Assembly (NCBI GenBank): GCA_944372725.1
Contig: CALWAA010000138.1
Location: 1 to 16,504 of the forward strand
Reading direction: 5' to 3'
DNA: 16,504 nt
Origin: an uncultured Bacilli bacterium
GTDB taxonomy: Bacteria; Bacillota_I; Bacilli_A; RF39; UBA660
In this document: positions 1 through 8,317 of the stretch, one piece after another
Position numbering within the stretch: position 1 is the stretch's first letter
How the letters are laid out: every line of letters begins with the position of its first letter
Made by a program: the position numbers and the translations under genes
Notes under the pieces: generated by a model
Told to the model about the DNA's origin: nothing
What the model saw: the letters and a program-made list of their open reading frames with translations, nothing else
Database searches by the model: none

Positions 1-1815
1 ATTTAACATATTTTGTAGGAATGTTCTTAATGTATCTTCGTCTACTCCTCCACTTGTTACTTTTAAAACATTATTTAGAGTTACATTACGACTATAATCT
101 AAACATTTATCTAATGTAGTTATAGAATCACGCATACCCCCTTTTGCAAGTCTTGCTATATATTCTATAGCACTAGGTTCTGTGAAAATTTGTAATTCTG
201 GAGGATTAGTTTTATTTTCTGATTCTACAATATAATTTAAACGTTTTACTATACCTTCTGTACTTATTCTTGAAAAATTAAATCTTTGTACTCTAGAAAG
301 TATTGTAGCTATTATTTTTTGTGGATCTGTAGTACAAAATATAAAAATTACATATTCTGGAGGTTCTTCTAATATTTTTAACATTGAGTTCCAAGCTTGT
401 ACTGTAAGCATATGAGCTTCATCGAGGATAAATATTTTATACTTTCCAATTAATGGTTTAGTTTTACACTCGTTTTGTATTAATCTCATATCATCGACTC
501 CGGTTACGACTAGCACAATCTAGTTCTATTGGATTACCTACACTGTTGTTCATTAATTTAGCAATTATTCTAGCACTTGTTGTATTATGTGTAACAATTA
601 AATCATTTGTAATATATGTTTCGTCAGGACTTGAAACTTTAATACATTGACATTCCTGTTCTCCTACATATTCAATTTTTACAATTCTTCTTATTGGTCC
701 AAATTGTCTTTGTTTAACTTTTGATAAATGTTTTTTAGAACTACAAAATGGAAAACCATTATTAAATTTTAAGTTATGTGTATAATAATTATTACATTCT
801 ATATATTCTTTATATCCTTTTTTACAATATTTACCTTGTTTTTTAACAATGGTATCTGTTCCACCTAAACTTCTAACTAAAAAGGCAAAATCTTTAGATA
901 ACTGTTCACTGCTTGTGTAAAAATAAACCAAACCGTTTTTTATCTATATATCCATCTGTATCAATAAGACCTTGTAATAATTTTACTCTATTTTCTACTG
1001 TGGTATATAGATACTCTTTAGGAATATGTTTATCTAGAGATTTACAATTTAAATTAAGTTTATCTATATACTGTTTAAAACCGGTTCTTGGTAAAAATTG
1101 ATTACTAGGAGTAGAAATATTTCGAACAATATTATAGTCTTTAATAGTAGGATTACTACCCCTTTTACTTAACTTATATCCCATACTATTTAAAATATTA
1201 TTTACTTTATTATAAATGTCTTTCTCATAAATAGAAACACTAATACCTTCACCGGTTAAACCTCCGTCACCTAATAGTATACCTAGTAGGTATGGGTCCA
1301 AAACCAAATTATCTGCTTTCCAGCATTTAATAACTGGAACAGGTATTCTATACTTAAAACCACTTTTACCGTTTCTTTTTCTTACACCATTAACAAACAA
1401 TTCTTCTGTTGTTTTTACACTCCATACAACTTCTTTTTTGCTATTTCTATAACTACCCACTTTCCATAAATGTTCGTTGGAGCATAATGTAGATGTTCTA
1501 TCACTAAATGTAACTCTATACACAGGTTTTTTACCTTGTGGGTATATACCTATAACTTTACACTCATTTCCCATACCGTCTATTAATAGTGTACCTAGCT
1601 GTACATCTTTCATCTTTATATAGCCATTTACAGTTAATACATCACTATTCAAAGGTTGTGCCTTACCGTGTTCCAGCACCACCACAAAATAAATAAGCGT
1701 GCTTTAAACTATTTGTTTTTATTTGATTCTCTAATATTACTTTAATACTCTCTTGTTCGGTCAATTCCTCGAAGGTTTGCGGTCTGTACTTATTTGCCAA
1801 ACTAACTTTACTCAT
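1..1815 (-). CDS. dnaX: DNA polymerase III gamma/tau-like clamp loader DnaX with intein and three +1 recoding sites (3' truncated)
   Basis: AAA+ clamp-loader subunit. The start ATG at 1815 follows AGAGGAAATGTAG. LANKYRPQTFEEL is the classic opening and FCGGAGTGK (43-51) is Walker A. The intein follows Lys51, and the mature protein resumes TTSARIIAK. The Cys-rich zinc module usual in bacterial DnaX is missing. ELDCASRNGVDDMR, Walker B IFILDEAH, FCTTDP (sensor 1), SRVQRF (SRC motif with Val for Cys) and KGGMRDSITTLDK follow. Three in-frame CGG codons must each be read with +1: CGGT 1668-1665 (Walker A Gly50; 0-frame stops at the next codon), CGGT 935-932 (inside the intein) and CGGA 502-499 (NGVDD). 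The gene runs off the window at base 1. Confidence 0.95.
499..502 (-). other. CGGA +1 recoding site in dnaX (NGVDD)
   Basis: Minus-strand context is agt cgt aac CGGA gtc gat gat. It restores the ASRNGVDD line, where bacterial DnaX has ASNNGVDD. The 0-frame reads CGG AGT CGA TGA. Confidence 0.88.
584..1661 (-). mobile_element. LAGLIDADG intein in the DnaX Walker A motif
   Basis: An intein of about 359 residues inserted between GTGK and TTSARI. It starts AQPLNSDVLTVNGYIKMKDV (block A, with Ala rather than Cys or Ser at position 1) and has SNEHLWKV (block B with His). Two LAGLIDADG motifs of a homing endonuclease follow (PYLLGILLGDGG and LLQGLIDTDGYID). It ends YITNDLIVTHN, followed by extein Thr. 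Reading from the N-terminal to C-terminal half requires +1 at aaa CGGT ttg (935-932), just after the second LAGLIDADG motif. Splicing is inferred from the block order. Ala at position 1 suggests a non-standard (class 2-like) first step. Confidence 0.9.
932..935 (-). other. CGGT +1 recoding site in the DnaX intein
   Basis: Minus-strand context is gat aaa aaa CGGT ttg gtt tat. It lies after LIDTDGYID, and the +1 frame continues GLVYFYTSSEQLSKDFAF. The 0-frame stops eight codons on. Confidence 0.82.
1665..1668 (-). other. CGGT +1 recoding site in dnaX Walker A
   Basis: Minus-strand context is gct gga aca CGGT aag gca. It supplies the essential Gly of GTGK, one codon before the intein junction. 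The 0-frame reads CGG TAA, an immediate stop giving a 51-residue peptide. Confidence 0.9.
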
Positions 1816-1830
1816 CTACATTTCCTCTTT

Positions 1831-2715
1831 CTATTGATTAGTTGATGTTTTAGGATAATTGTCTAAAATCTCCTTTACTCTTTCTTTATAAGGTTCAAAT
1901 TGTTTATATTCTATAACTTCTTGTAAAGCTTTTCTTAAATTTTTTAAATCGTATAAGATATGTTTTCCATTTTTACTTAATTTTGGCTGTCCATTTTCAT
2001 CTAATTTTACATAATTTCCTTTTATACCATCTACAACTCTTATAAAATTTTCCATCCATTCTGGACATACAAATAATTGTCTTCTTTTATCGCTATTATA
2101 TAATTCATCTACAAATTGCTTTTGTTTTAAATATATTTCATAGTCATAGTCATTATTTTTATTTCCACTCTGTCCATTTGTATGAATTACACCGTCTGAC
2201 TCTAATTTAGGTGTGAAGAAATACATTCTTCCTCCAGATATTAATAGATAACGTTTTTTTATAGTATTTAAAGCTGTTTTTCCTGGATGTCCACTACAAG
2301 CATATTTTGTGAAACCCCATTTATCTGCTACATAATTTATGGCTATCATTCCTTGTCCTGTTAAATATAAATCCTCTTCAAATTCTTGTTCTCTATTTCC
2401 TATTATTTTTCTTATAGTAATAATAGCATTAAGAGATACTTCTGTTGTAGGTCTATTCCAAACTAACTTTATTACATTTTCTTTACTTAATAATTCACCT
2501 TTCCAATTATACATTGTAAATATAAAAGTTTGTTTACTTTCTTTTGGTACTGATGTAACAGGTATAACTTGATTTTTCTTTTTTAAACATTTAAAATCTT
2601 CTTCTTCAAATTTAGTAACACTAGTACCTATTTCCTTTTCTTTATTATAATAATTTTCAAATTCAGCTTTTCTATGTTTACGTCTACTTTTATTTACTCT
2701 AACAGCTTTTGGCAT
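1831..2715 (-). CDS. Phage protein of unknown function (294 aa)
   Basis: A 294-aa protein with ATG at 2715 after GGAGGTGTAAGATAT. The N-terminus is very basic (RVNKSRRKHRKAEF). The middle holds VSLNAIITIRKIIGNREQE, YACSGHPGKTALNTIKKRY and GGRMYFFTPKLES. The C-terminus is charged and helical (KALQEVIEYKQFEPYKERVK). I do not recognise the family. It ends just before dnaX and has no in-frame CGG. Confidence 0.6.
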   Translation of the reverse strand: MPKAVRVNKSRRKHRKAEFENYYNKEKEIGTSVTKFEEEDFKCLKKKNQVIPVTSVPKESKQTFIFTMYNWKGELLSKENVIKLVWNRPTTEVSLNAIITIRKIIGNREQEFEEDLYLTGQGMIAINYVADKWGFTKYACSGHPGKTALNTIKKRYLLISGGRMYFFTPKLESDGVIHTNGQSGNKNNDYDYEIYLKQKQFVDELYNSDKRRQLFVCPEWMENFIRVVDGIKGNYVKLDENGQPKLSKNGKHILYDLKNLRKALQEVIEYKQFEPYKERVKEILDNYPKTSTNQ

Positions 2716-2748
2716 ATATCTTACACCTCCAAATTATAATACAAATAT

Positions 2749-3030
2749 TTAAACACCTTTTTCTTTTAGTGTTTCAATAAAATTTATAAATGTATTTTCG
2801 TCTACTACATAATATCTTTCTTTACTATCACCATAATCAAAACATAGAGCACTATAAAGTTTACTTGTAGCAAATTGTTCTTCTTTCATTTTTGTTAACC
2901 ATTCTTTTTTTATAGAAAAAGATTTTTTAGGTTCCATACAAGTTTTAGCCTCTATTAACCATTCTTGTCCTATATATAAATCTCCTTTAGAGAATTTTGT
3001 AGCTCCGACTATTACTTGTTCTTTTTCCAT
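2749..3030 (-). CDS. Small PD-(D/E)XK-like endonuclease
   Basis: A 93-aa protein with a compact nuclease core. FSKGDLYIGQEWLIEAKT holds the Asp of GD and the E-A-K triad. It is followed by KKSFSIKKEWLTKMKEEQF and YYVVDENTFINFI, a phage resolvase-like arrangement. ATG at 3030 overlaps the end of the upstream Cys-rich gene. It would resolve or nick DNA junctions. The catalytic reading is by motif only. Confidence 0.7.
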   Translation of the reverse strand: MEKEQVIVGATKFSKGDLYIGQEWLIEAKTCMEPKKSFSIKKEWLTKMKEEQFATSKLYSALCFDYGDSKERYYVVDENTFINFIETLKEKGV

Positions 3031-3206
3031 TTAAACTTTTTGCTATTTGTTTTTCTTGATTGGAACTGGCATCCCTTGTTGATTTCCACATTACTTTCTA
3101 AACTCCTTTTAATAAATATGTTACAATTTTCGCTTCCTGTAATTTTACTTTCACTAATAAAATTACAAAAAGGATACTTACCACATAATGTACATCTACT
3201 TATCAT
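3012..3206 (-). CDS. Small Cys-rich, probably zinc-binding protein
   Basis: A 64-aa protein starting at ATG 3206 (MISRCTLCGKYPFC), with GAAGGTAC just before it. The start overlaps the end of the upstream gene. Five Cys (CTLCGKYPFC, then GSENCNIF and GCQF) suggest a small metal-binding fold. The C-terminus is very basic (SKKFKWKKNK). The role is unknown. Confidence 0.6.
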   Translation of the reverse strand: MISRCTLCGKYPFCNFISESKITGSENCNIFIKRSLESNVEINKGCQFQSRKTNSKKFKWKKNK

Positions 3207-3594
3207 TTTGTACCTTCTTTTTTCTTCCACGTTTTTTGCCACTAGGTTGGGTTTTAACAGGTTTTTGTTCTTCAGTAATGTTATTTGTTGTTCTATTCCA
3301 TTCAACAGTTAAATTTGGGTTTATGTTTGCCATATAACCCTTAAATCCTTCTTCATTTAGTTCACTTACATAATCGTTATCATTAATTACTATACTAACT
3401 AATTTAACACTACCAATATAAGCTAATCCAAACTTTTTGATTTCTGGAAGTTGTGTAATATGATGTTTCATTACATCCTCTATTAATTTATCTATCATAA
3501 TAATATCTCTATCGTCTTTTAATACTAACTCAATTTTTCCTGAATTAAATATTTCATTATTTTTACTTCTAAATAACACATACTTTAAATACAT
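3196..3594 (-). CDS. Hypothetical protein with basic C-terminal tail
   Basis: A 132-aa protein. ATG at 3594 lies behind AAGGAGTTTAAATA. The N-terminal part is a mixed alpha/beta region (YLKYVLFRSKNNEIF) and contains a DRDIIMIDKLIEDV helix. The last 25 residues are basic (GKKRGRKKKVQ), which would suit nucleic-acid binding. The family is not recognised. The next gene starts inside its last codons. Confidence 0.6.
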   Translation of the reverse strand: MYLKYVLFRSKNNEIFNSGKIELVLKDDRDIIMIDKLIEDVMKHHITQLPEIKKFGLAYIGSVKLVSIVINDNDYVSELNEEGFKGYMANINPNLTVEWNRTTNNITEEQKPVKTQPSGKKRGRKKKVQNDK

Positions 3595-3606
3595 TATTTA
3601 AACTCC

Positions 3607-4719
3607 TTAATCTTCTTTACTATTTGCTACTTGTTGATTTGCCTGAGCAAGTGTTTCTTCATCTACTATTTCACTTACATCTTTTTCATCTATAATAGCA
3701 TTTATTAAATCTAACCATTCCTTATGTTCTTCTAGTAAATTTCTTAATGCTACTTTACCTTGTATTTTGTTATCGTTTAGTATTTCACCTGTCTGTGGAT
3801 TTACTATATCAAAATATGCTCCTCTTTGATTTATTACTCCTACTTGTAATCCTACCTCTATATAGTCATTTAATAAATCTGGACCTGTTACATATTTAAT
3901 TGTGTAGTATCCTACACGTCTTGTACTAGGAAATACTTTTGATTTTAATACAACTACATTTATTAAATTTCCTGCAGGATTTTCTGCGTTGCTTGTTAAT
4001 TCTTTATTATTATCGTCTATAAATTTTCCTTTTCTAAATTCTAATCTTACAGAACAAGCGTGTTTAAATCCTCTTCCTCCTGGAGTAGTTGTTCCTCCAA
4101 ACATACTTCCTAAATTATCTCTTACTTGGTTTATACAAATAACCATCGAATTATTTTCTACTAAATATCTTTTTACTTGATTTGTAAAATTTTGTAGTGG
4201 TAAAGCTATCCCGCCATAAATTTTATCGCCTACACTTTTGTCAGCTAATTGATCTGCCGGCATTGCAGCTATACTATCTAAAACAGCTAAACCTACTTCA
4301 GGTGCCTTCATTGTTTCTAATAAAGCATTTAATACTTCACTTGCCGGCCAACCTGCCATTTTTAATCTTATTATCTTACTTGTATCAACTCCAAACTTAG
4401 TTGCCCAAGCGTAGTCAAATGTTCCTTCAACATCCATAAACACAACTTTACGTTCTTCTGTTTTATTTTCTTTTGCTTCCTTTTTAAATTTTTGTTGTGC
4501 ATTTTTTATGATGTCAAAAGCAGTACTTGTTTTTCCACTTCCTTCAGGACCACTAAATTCCATAACGTGACCTAGTGGAAGTCCTCCAAATGTCATATAA
4601 TTTAATCTAGGAGAACTAAAAGGTATTCTATCGTAATCATTTTTCTCTACCCCAGTTTCCACTACATCTGTGCCATATTTTTTAGCTAATCCTTGTAAAA
4701 TTACATCTAACTGTGACAT
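3607..4719 (-). CDS. recA: RecA/UvsX-like recombinase
   Basis: A 370-aa ATP-dependent strand-exchange protein. Walker A is GPEGSGKT (residues 57-64) and the Walker B region is GLAVLDSIAAMPAD. The loop after it reads INQVRDNLGSMFGGTTTPGG and then RGFKHACSVRLEF, like bacterial RecA L2. The acidic C-terminal tail (VSEIVDEETLAQ) is typical. It would coat single-stranded DNA for recombination-dependent replication or repair. ATG at 4719 follows TTGGAGGTAAGTA. No in-frame CGG is present, so it is outside the recoding set although it sits among replication genes. Confidence 0.95.
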   Translation of the reverse strand: MSQLDVILQGLAKKYGTDVVETGVEKNDYDRIPFSSPRLNYMTFGGLPLGHVMEFSGPEGSGKTSTAFDIIKNAQQKFKKEAKENKTEERKVVFMDVEGTFDYAWATKFGVDTSKIIRLKMAGWPASEVLNALLETMKAPEVGLAVLDSIAAMPADQLADKSVGDKIYGGIALPLQNFTNQVKRYLVENNSMVICINQVRDNLGSMFGGTTTPGGRGFKHACSVRLEFRKGKFIDDNNKELTSNAENPAGNLINVVVLKSKVFPSTRRVGYYTIKYVTGPDLLNDYIEVGLQVGVINQRGAYFDIVNPQTGEILNDNKIQGKVALRNLLEEHKEWLDLINAIIDEKDVSEIVDEETLAQANQQVANSKED

Positions 4720-4733
4720 TACTTACCTCCAAT

Positions 4734-5093
4734 TTAATTCTCTACAGGTTCTACTTTATTTAAATTTTTATACATACTAAATATAGGAATTCTAACTCCA
4801 GTTATTTCTACTTTATATTTTTTACCTATATCTAATTCGTTATATATATCACTACTATTAAATTTTCCTTTAAAAAGTAAATCTGTTATTTTGTATACTT
4901 CTCCTTCTTCTGTTGCCACATAATAAATATCAGCATTTCCATCTATACTTCTTTTTATATATTTTTCTTTTACTGTAATTTCTATATTTTCTTTATTCCA
5001 ATAATCTATAGTTATACAGTAAAATAAAAAACCTAATATAAATATAATTACTAAAACAATAATTATATTTATTAATATATTTCCTTTATTCAT
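4734..5093 (-). CDS. Membrane-anchored small protein (DUF1523-like)
   Basis: A 119-aa protein with one N-terminal transmembrane segment (IIIVLVIIFILGFLFYCI, residues about 10-27) and a soluble beta-rich part. The lines EITVKEKYIKR, YYVATEEGEVYKI, KFNSSDIYNEL and GVRIPIFSMYKNL resemble small phage membrane proteins with the GWRIPFLSWY-type motif (DUF1523-like). The function is unknown. The ATG at 5093 has GAGGTAGGAAAT before it. It sits between the 164-aa unknown and recA and is probably co-transcribed with them. Confidence 0.65.
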   Translation of the reverse strand: MNKGNILINIIIVLVIIFILGFLFYCITIDYWNKENIEITVKEKYIKRSIDGNADIYYVATEEGEVYKITDLLFKGKFNSSDIYNELDIGKKYKVEITGVRIPIFSMYKNLNKVEPVEN

Positions 5094-5114
5094 ATTTCCT
5101 ACCTCTTCCTACCT

Positions 5115-5609
5115 CTAAAATTTATTACTAAATCTTCCTAAATCGTATCTTTGTTGTCTAGAAGCTTGTACTTTTTTAACAGCATTTAACGTTTCTATTG
5201 CCATTTCAAATTTTTGTTTTATTATTTTATAGCTTCTATCAAACAATATTTTTTCTAATTGTTGTTGTCTTGTTTTTATATCTGCTACAGCATTTTTATC
5301 ACTTATTGTTCCACGTGCTAAATTGTAAGCTTCTGATTGTGCCTGTTTATATAATTGAGTTGCCATATCACTCTGCATACCTACTATTTCTTGTCCTTCC
5401 ATAGCATCATATAAAACAATAGGAAGCTGTAAAAGTATATCGTCAATTTCCAAATCTGTTAATTCCTGTGTATCATCTTTTAGAAAACTTTGTATTTTAT
5501 GAATTATTATAGAAATCTCCTTTGTTCTAGTATCAACAATTTTTTTAATTATTTGTTCCATTTGATTTGTAGCATCTTCATTTATTGTTTGTCCCAAGTT
5601 TTCTATCAC
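5115..5609 (-). CDS. Phage protein of unknown function, mostly helical
   Basis: A 164-aa protein, probably all helical, with long charged heptad-like stretches (TRQQQLEKILFDRSYKIIKQ) and a basic C-terminus (QASRQQRYDLG). It starts at GTG 5609 behind AGGAAG. I do not recognise a family. Its position two genes upstream of recA in a replication-recombination block suggests a role in DNA metabolism, such as a recombination helper. That is inference only. Confidence 0.6.
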   Translation of the reverse strand: MIENLGQTINEDATNQMEQIIKKIVDTRTKEISIIIHKIQSFLKDDTQELTDLEIDDILLQLPIVLYDAMEGQEIVGMQSDMATQLYKQAQSEAYNLARGTISDKNAVADIKTRQQQLEKILFDRSYKIIKQKFEMAIETLNAVKKVQASRQQRYDLGRFSNKF

Positions 5610-5631
5610 TTTTAAAACTTCCTTTCTAATA

Positions 5632-5997
5632 TTAATCTTTATTAATAGTTTTTAAATATTCTAAATAACCCTTATATATAGTCATCCAGTCCTCTAATAA
5701 CATTGTTGCTTTCCAAGGTTTTCTATTTTTTCTATGAAAAACTACAGGTATTCTTTTTTCCTTTTTAGTTTGTAAATCACGAACACTTTGTTCCATAGCT
5801 TTATCTATATTTAACTGTTCCACTCTTTTAACTTCAATATGAATATTTGGTAAGCCTTCACAATCGGCTAAAGATTGTTCCAACTTACCATTTGTTTGTG
5901 CTGTTCTATGGACATCCATAAATCCATATTTTTCACATTCGTGAGCAAACTCTAGTTCTCCATTTTTACCTTTTTGTTTGCTATTTATTTTTCCCAA
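5632..5997 (-). CDS. Putative Holliday junction resolvase-like PD-(D/E)XK nuclease
   Basis: A 121-aa protein. KGKNGELEFAHECEKYGF begins with the Glu of an Hjc-like fold, RTAQTNG follows, and the core is DCEGLPNIHIEVKRVE. There the pattern D...E-V-K fits a PD-(D/E)XK metal site (EVK). PVVFHRKNRKPW and a TMLLEDW line follow. It would cut branched or damaged DNA during replication or recombination. I place the start at TTG 5997, six bases after AAGGGTGATC; a longer ATG extension would overlap the clamp gene. It sits between the clamp and recA. Function is inferred from the motif only. Confidence 0.65.
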   Translation of the reverse strand: MGKINSKQKGKNGELEFAHECEKYGFMDVHRTAQTNGKLEQSLADCEGLPNIHIEVKRVEQLNIDKAMEQSVRDLQTKKEKRIPVVFHRKNRKPWKATMLLEDWMTIYKGYLEYLKTINKD

Positions 5998-6020
5998 TAC
6001 GATCACCCTTAATATCTTAC

Positions 6021-7631
6021 TTATGTAGATAATGATGCAACACATTTAAAGTCTTCGAAATTAAAACATATTGTATTAGTATCTTCTGGATTAAATGTTA
6101 TTGTATATGTTTCTTCTTTTACAGTACTTAATAAATTTGCTATACTTTGTGCTGGTAATCTAAATTGTGTATTATAATTTTCATTATTAGTTACTTGTAA
6201 TGTATCTTTTCCTGAACCTTGTAAAGATTCTACAGTAATTACTTGTCCAGCTAAATTATATTGTATATTATCGTCATCTGTACCCATTTCAATAAATGGT
6301 ATAATTCTTTTTAATGTTTTTAAAGTACTTGTAGTATTTATAGCCACTTTTTTAGTATATTGTTGATTCCAGTAATTAACACAGGCTTCAACAATATATG
6401 GATTTAAAGAATCCTTTAGTTTTGTACTAAATGTTAAATTTCCATCTGTAAATATAGCTCCTGTAATTACTATACCGTCTTCCTCTTGTGCTGTTGCTAA
6501 CATAAATTTTACTTTATCTTTAAATGTTAATGTAGTTAAAATATCTGCTGATTCGGAACTTAAAGCAAATTCTTTACCATATAAAGCAGCTGTTGCAGCT
6601 TGCATTAATATTAAGTTTTGGTTTGTACTTATAATTAAATTATTAGTACAATATACACCGTCAATCTTATCATCTGTTTCTGATAAAGTTTTAGCTATGT
6701 TTCTTATTGATTTAGAACTTGTGATACTGTCTATATATTTATCGAATTCAATATCTTCTAATTGTTCTGTAGTTCCTTTAAACATATGATCGATTGTTAT
6801 TGTTAATCCTGTACTCATATCGGCTTGCTCTACAAATTGAAATCTTCCTGTTTCTGTTGTTAATATTAAAACTTTTTGTTCTGTGTTAAATGTAAATTCC
6901 ACTATACCTGGATCTAAATTTAATACTAAGTCTGTAAACTTTTTAGCACTTACAGATATATTAAACTCTGTAGTATAACTATATGTATCAGATAAAACAT
7001 CTATTGTTTGGTCTTGGTTACTAGCATAAAGTCTTAAACCTTCTTTATTAACTACAATATAACAAATTTGTGTTAATGGAGATAATCCCTCATCCTTAGC
7101 TATTTTTTTAACTTGAGAAACTAAATATTGTAATTCTTTAACATCAATAATAACTTTATCTGAAACTTGATGTTTTGGCTGTTGAGGTTGTGTAACAGCT
7201 TGTACAGGTTGTTGTGTATTCTCTACAGTTGTTTGCATTATAGGTTGAACTACTTGTTGTACAGGTTGTGTATTTAATTGTATATTTTGTGATTCACCTG
7301 CAACTGTTTGTGTAAATACAGGTTGTTGTAGTTGTGAAGTATTTAGTGTTGTTGTTTCATTAGATGCAGGTTGTTGTGGTACATTATTTACTACCGGTTG
7401 TGAATATCCAGCTGTACTCATTACAGGTTGTTGTACATTTCCACTAACTGATACTTCATTTTGTGGAGTTTGTGGTATAGATTGATTAAATGTATTTTGT
7501 ACTTGATTAAATTGTGGTTGTATATTACTAGATGGTTGTTGTATATTACTAGATGGTTGTTGTGGTTGTACAGGTTGTTGTACATTTCCACTTAAATTCA
7601 TTGTTGTACTTTCCATATTATTTGGTTCCAT
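6021..7631 (-). CDS. dnaN: DNA sliding clamp (DnaN-like) with long Gln/Pro-rich N-terminal extension
   Basis: A 536-aa protein. Residues 1 to about 155 are low complexity, rich in Gln, Pro, Asn, Val and Ser, with repeated NVQQPV, NIQQPSS and QPVQ units. From about residue 157 a beta-clamp-like fold starts (KVIIDVKELQYLVSQVKKIA), with LRLYASNQDQTIDVL, VSAKKFTDLVLNLDP, LALSSES-type segments and the C-terminal FRLPAQSIANLLSTV. The clamp would tether the polymerase and be loaded by the DnaX product at the other end of the block. The extension is probably disordered and may bind partner proteins. ATG at 7631 follows AAAGGAGTG. No in-frame CGG occurs. Family confidence is moderate because phage clamps diverge strongly. 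Confidence 0.75.
   Translation of the reverse strand: MEPNNMESTTMNLSGNVQQPVQPQQPSSNIQQPSSNIQPQFNQVQNTFNQSIPQTPQNEVSVSGNVQQPVMSTAGYSQPVVNNVPQQPASNETTTLNTSQLQQPVFTQTVAGESQNIQLNTQPVQQVVQPIMQTTVENTQQPVQAVTQPQQPKHQVSDKVIIDVKELQYLVSQVKKIAKDEGLSPLTQICYIVVNKEGLRLYASNQDQTIDVLSDTYSYTTEFNISVSAKKFTDLVLNLDPGIVEFTFNTEQKVLILTTETGRFQFVEQADMSTGLTITIDHMFKGTTEQLEDIEFDKYIDSITSSKSIRNIAKTLSETDDKIDGVYCTNNLIISTNQNLILMQAATAALYGKEFALSSESADILTTLTFKDKVKFMLATAQEEDGIVITGAIFTDGNLTFSTKLKDSLNPYIVEACVNYWNQQYTKKVAINTTSTLKTLKRIIPFIEMGTDDDNIQYNLAGQVITVESLQGSGKDTLQVTNNENYNTQFRLPAQSIANLLSTVKEETYTITFNPEDTNTICFNFEDFKCVASLST
7521..7562 (-). repeat. Two tandem 21-bp copies in the clamp N-terminus
   Basis: Two identical 21-bp units (7521-7541 and 7542-7562) encode duplicated NIQQPSS residues in the Gln-rich extension. 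Related QQPV-coding units recur through 7160-7610. Confidence 0.9.
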
Positions 7632-7686
7632 ACTTTACACTCCTTTTAAATATATATTTGTAATATTAATAACACCTATAAAAACT

Positions 7687-8302
7687 TTAAGATCTTGATA
7701 TAATAACTTTATTTTGTATTTCTAATCTAGCGTTTTTGTTATTTCTTAATTCCGGACTCATATATGTTGTCTCTGTTATACCGGAAGATTTTACTCCACG
7801 AGCAGACACACATCCGTGATCCATAATAGCTTCTACATATACTTGTTTAGAACCTGTTGCTAATTCTATACATTCTGCTATATCAGCGCATAACTTTTCT
7901 TGTAATTGTAAACGTTTTGCACACATATTTACTATTCTCGGTATTTTACTTAATCCAATAACTCTATATCCTTCACTATCGTCTTTACCATTCCAATAAG
8001 TAGGTATATAAGCTACATAAATTGTTCCGATTGAACATTAGTGCTAAATGATGTTCACAGTGGCTAAATACATTCTTACACTCTTTAAACACAATAGGAT
8101 CAAAACTAACTTGAAAATCCTTTTTATACATATTAGCAATTTCTTGGTTTGTATAGTTTTCGCCTTCAAGTAATTCTTGCCAATACCCAGCTACTCTTCT
8201 TGGAGTTTCTAGAAGTCCGGGTCTAGTTATATCTTGACCCATAGCTTCAAGTAACATTTTTGTAGCTTCTTGTACTTTTTCATAATTAAACTTATTTTGC
8301 AT
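7687..8302 (-). CDS. folE: GTP cyclohydrolase I FolE (+1 recoding at CGG)
   Basis: A 204-aa type I GTP cyclohydrolase, which opens the preQ0 pathway by turning GTP into dihydroneopterin triphosphate. The start ATG at 8302 follows AAAGGAG. RPGLLETPRRVAGYW and the zinc motif CEHH (Cys82, His85) are in the first frame. The frame changes at ttc aat CGGA aca att (8029-8026). Reading CGGA as Gly gives FNGTIYVAYIP, the usual line after CEHH. IGLSKIPRIV, RLQLQEKL and HGCVSARGV (Cys164, third zinc ligand) follow in the second frame. The 0-frame stops 11 codons past the site. The assembled length and motif order are normal, so this is not decay. Confidence 0.92.
8026..8029 (-). other. CGGA +1 recoding site in folE
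   Basis: Minus-strand context is atg ttc aat CGGA aca att tat. The second frame continues directly with TIYVAYIP. Confidence 0.85.
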
Positions 8303-8317
8303 TTTATTTACTCCTTT

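Noticed and set aside
6001..6045. A longer start for the resolvase-like gene at ATG 6045
   Set aside because: It would overlap the clamp gene and lacks a ribosome binding site. TTG at 5997 has AAGGGTGA at proper spacing and gives the conserved KGKNGELEF near the N-terminus.
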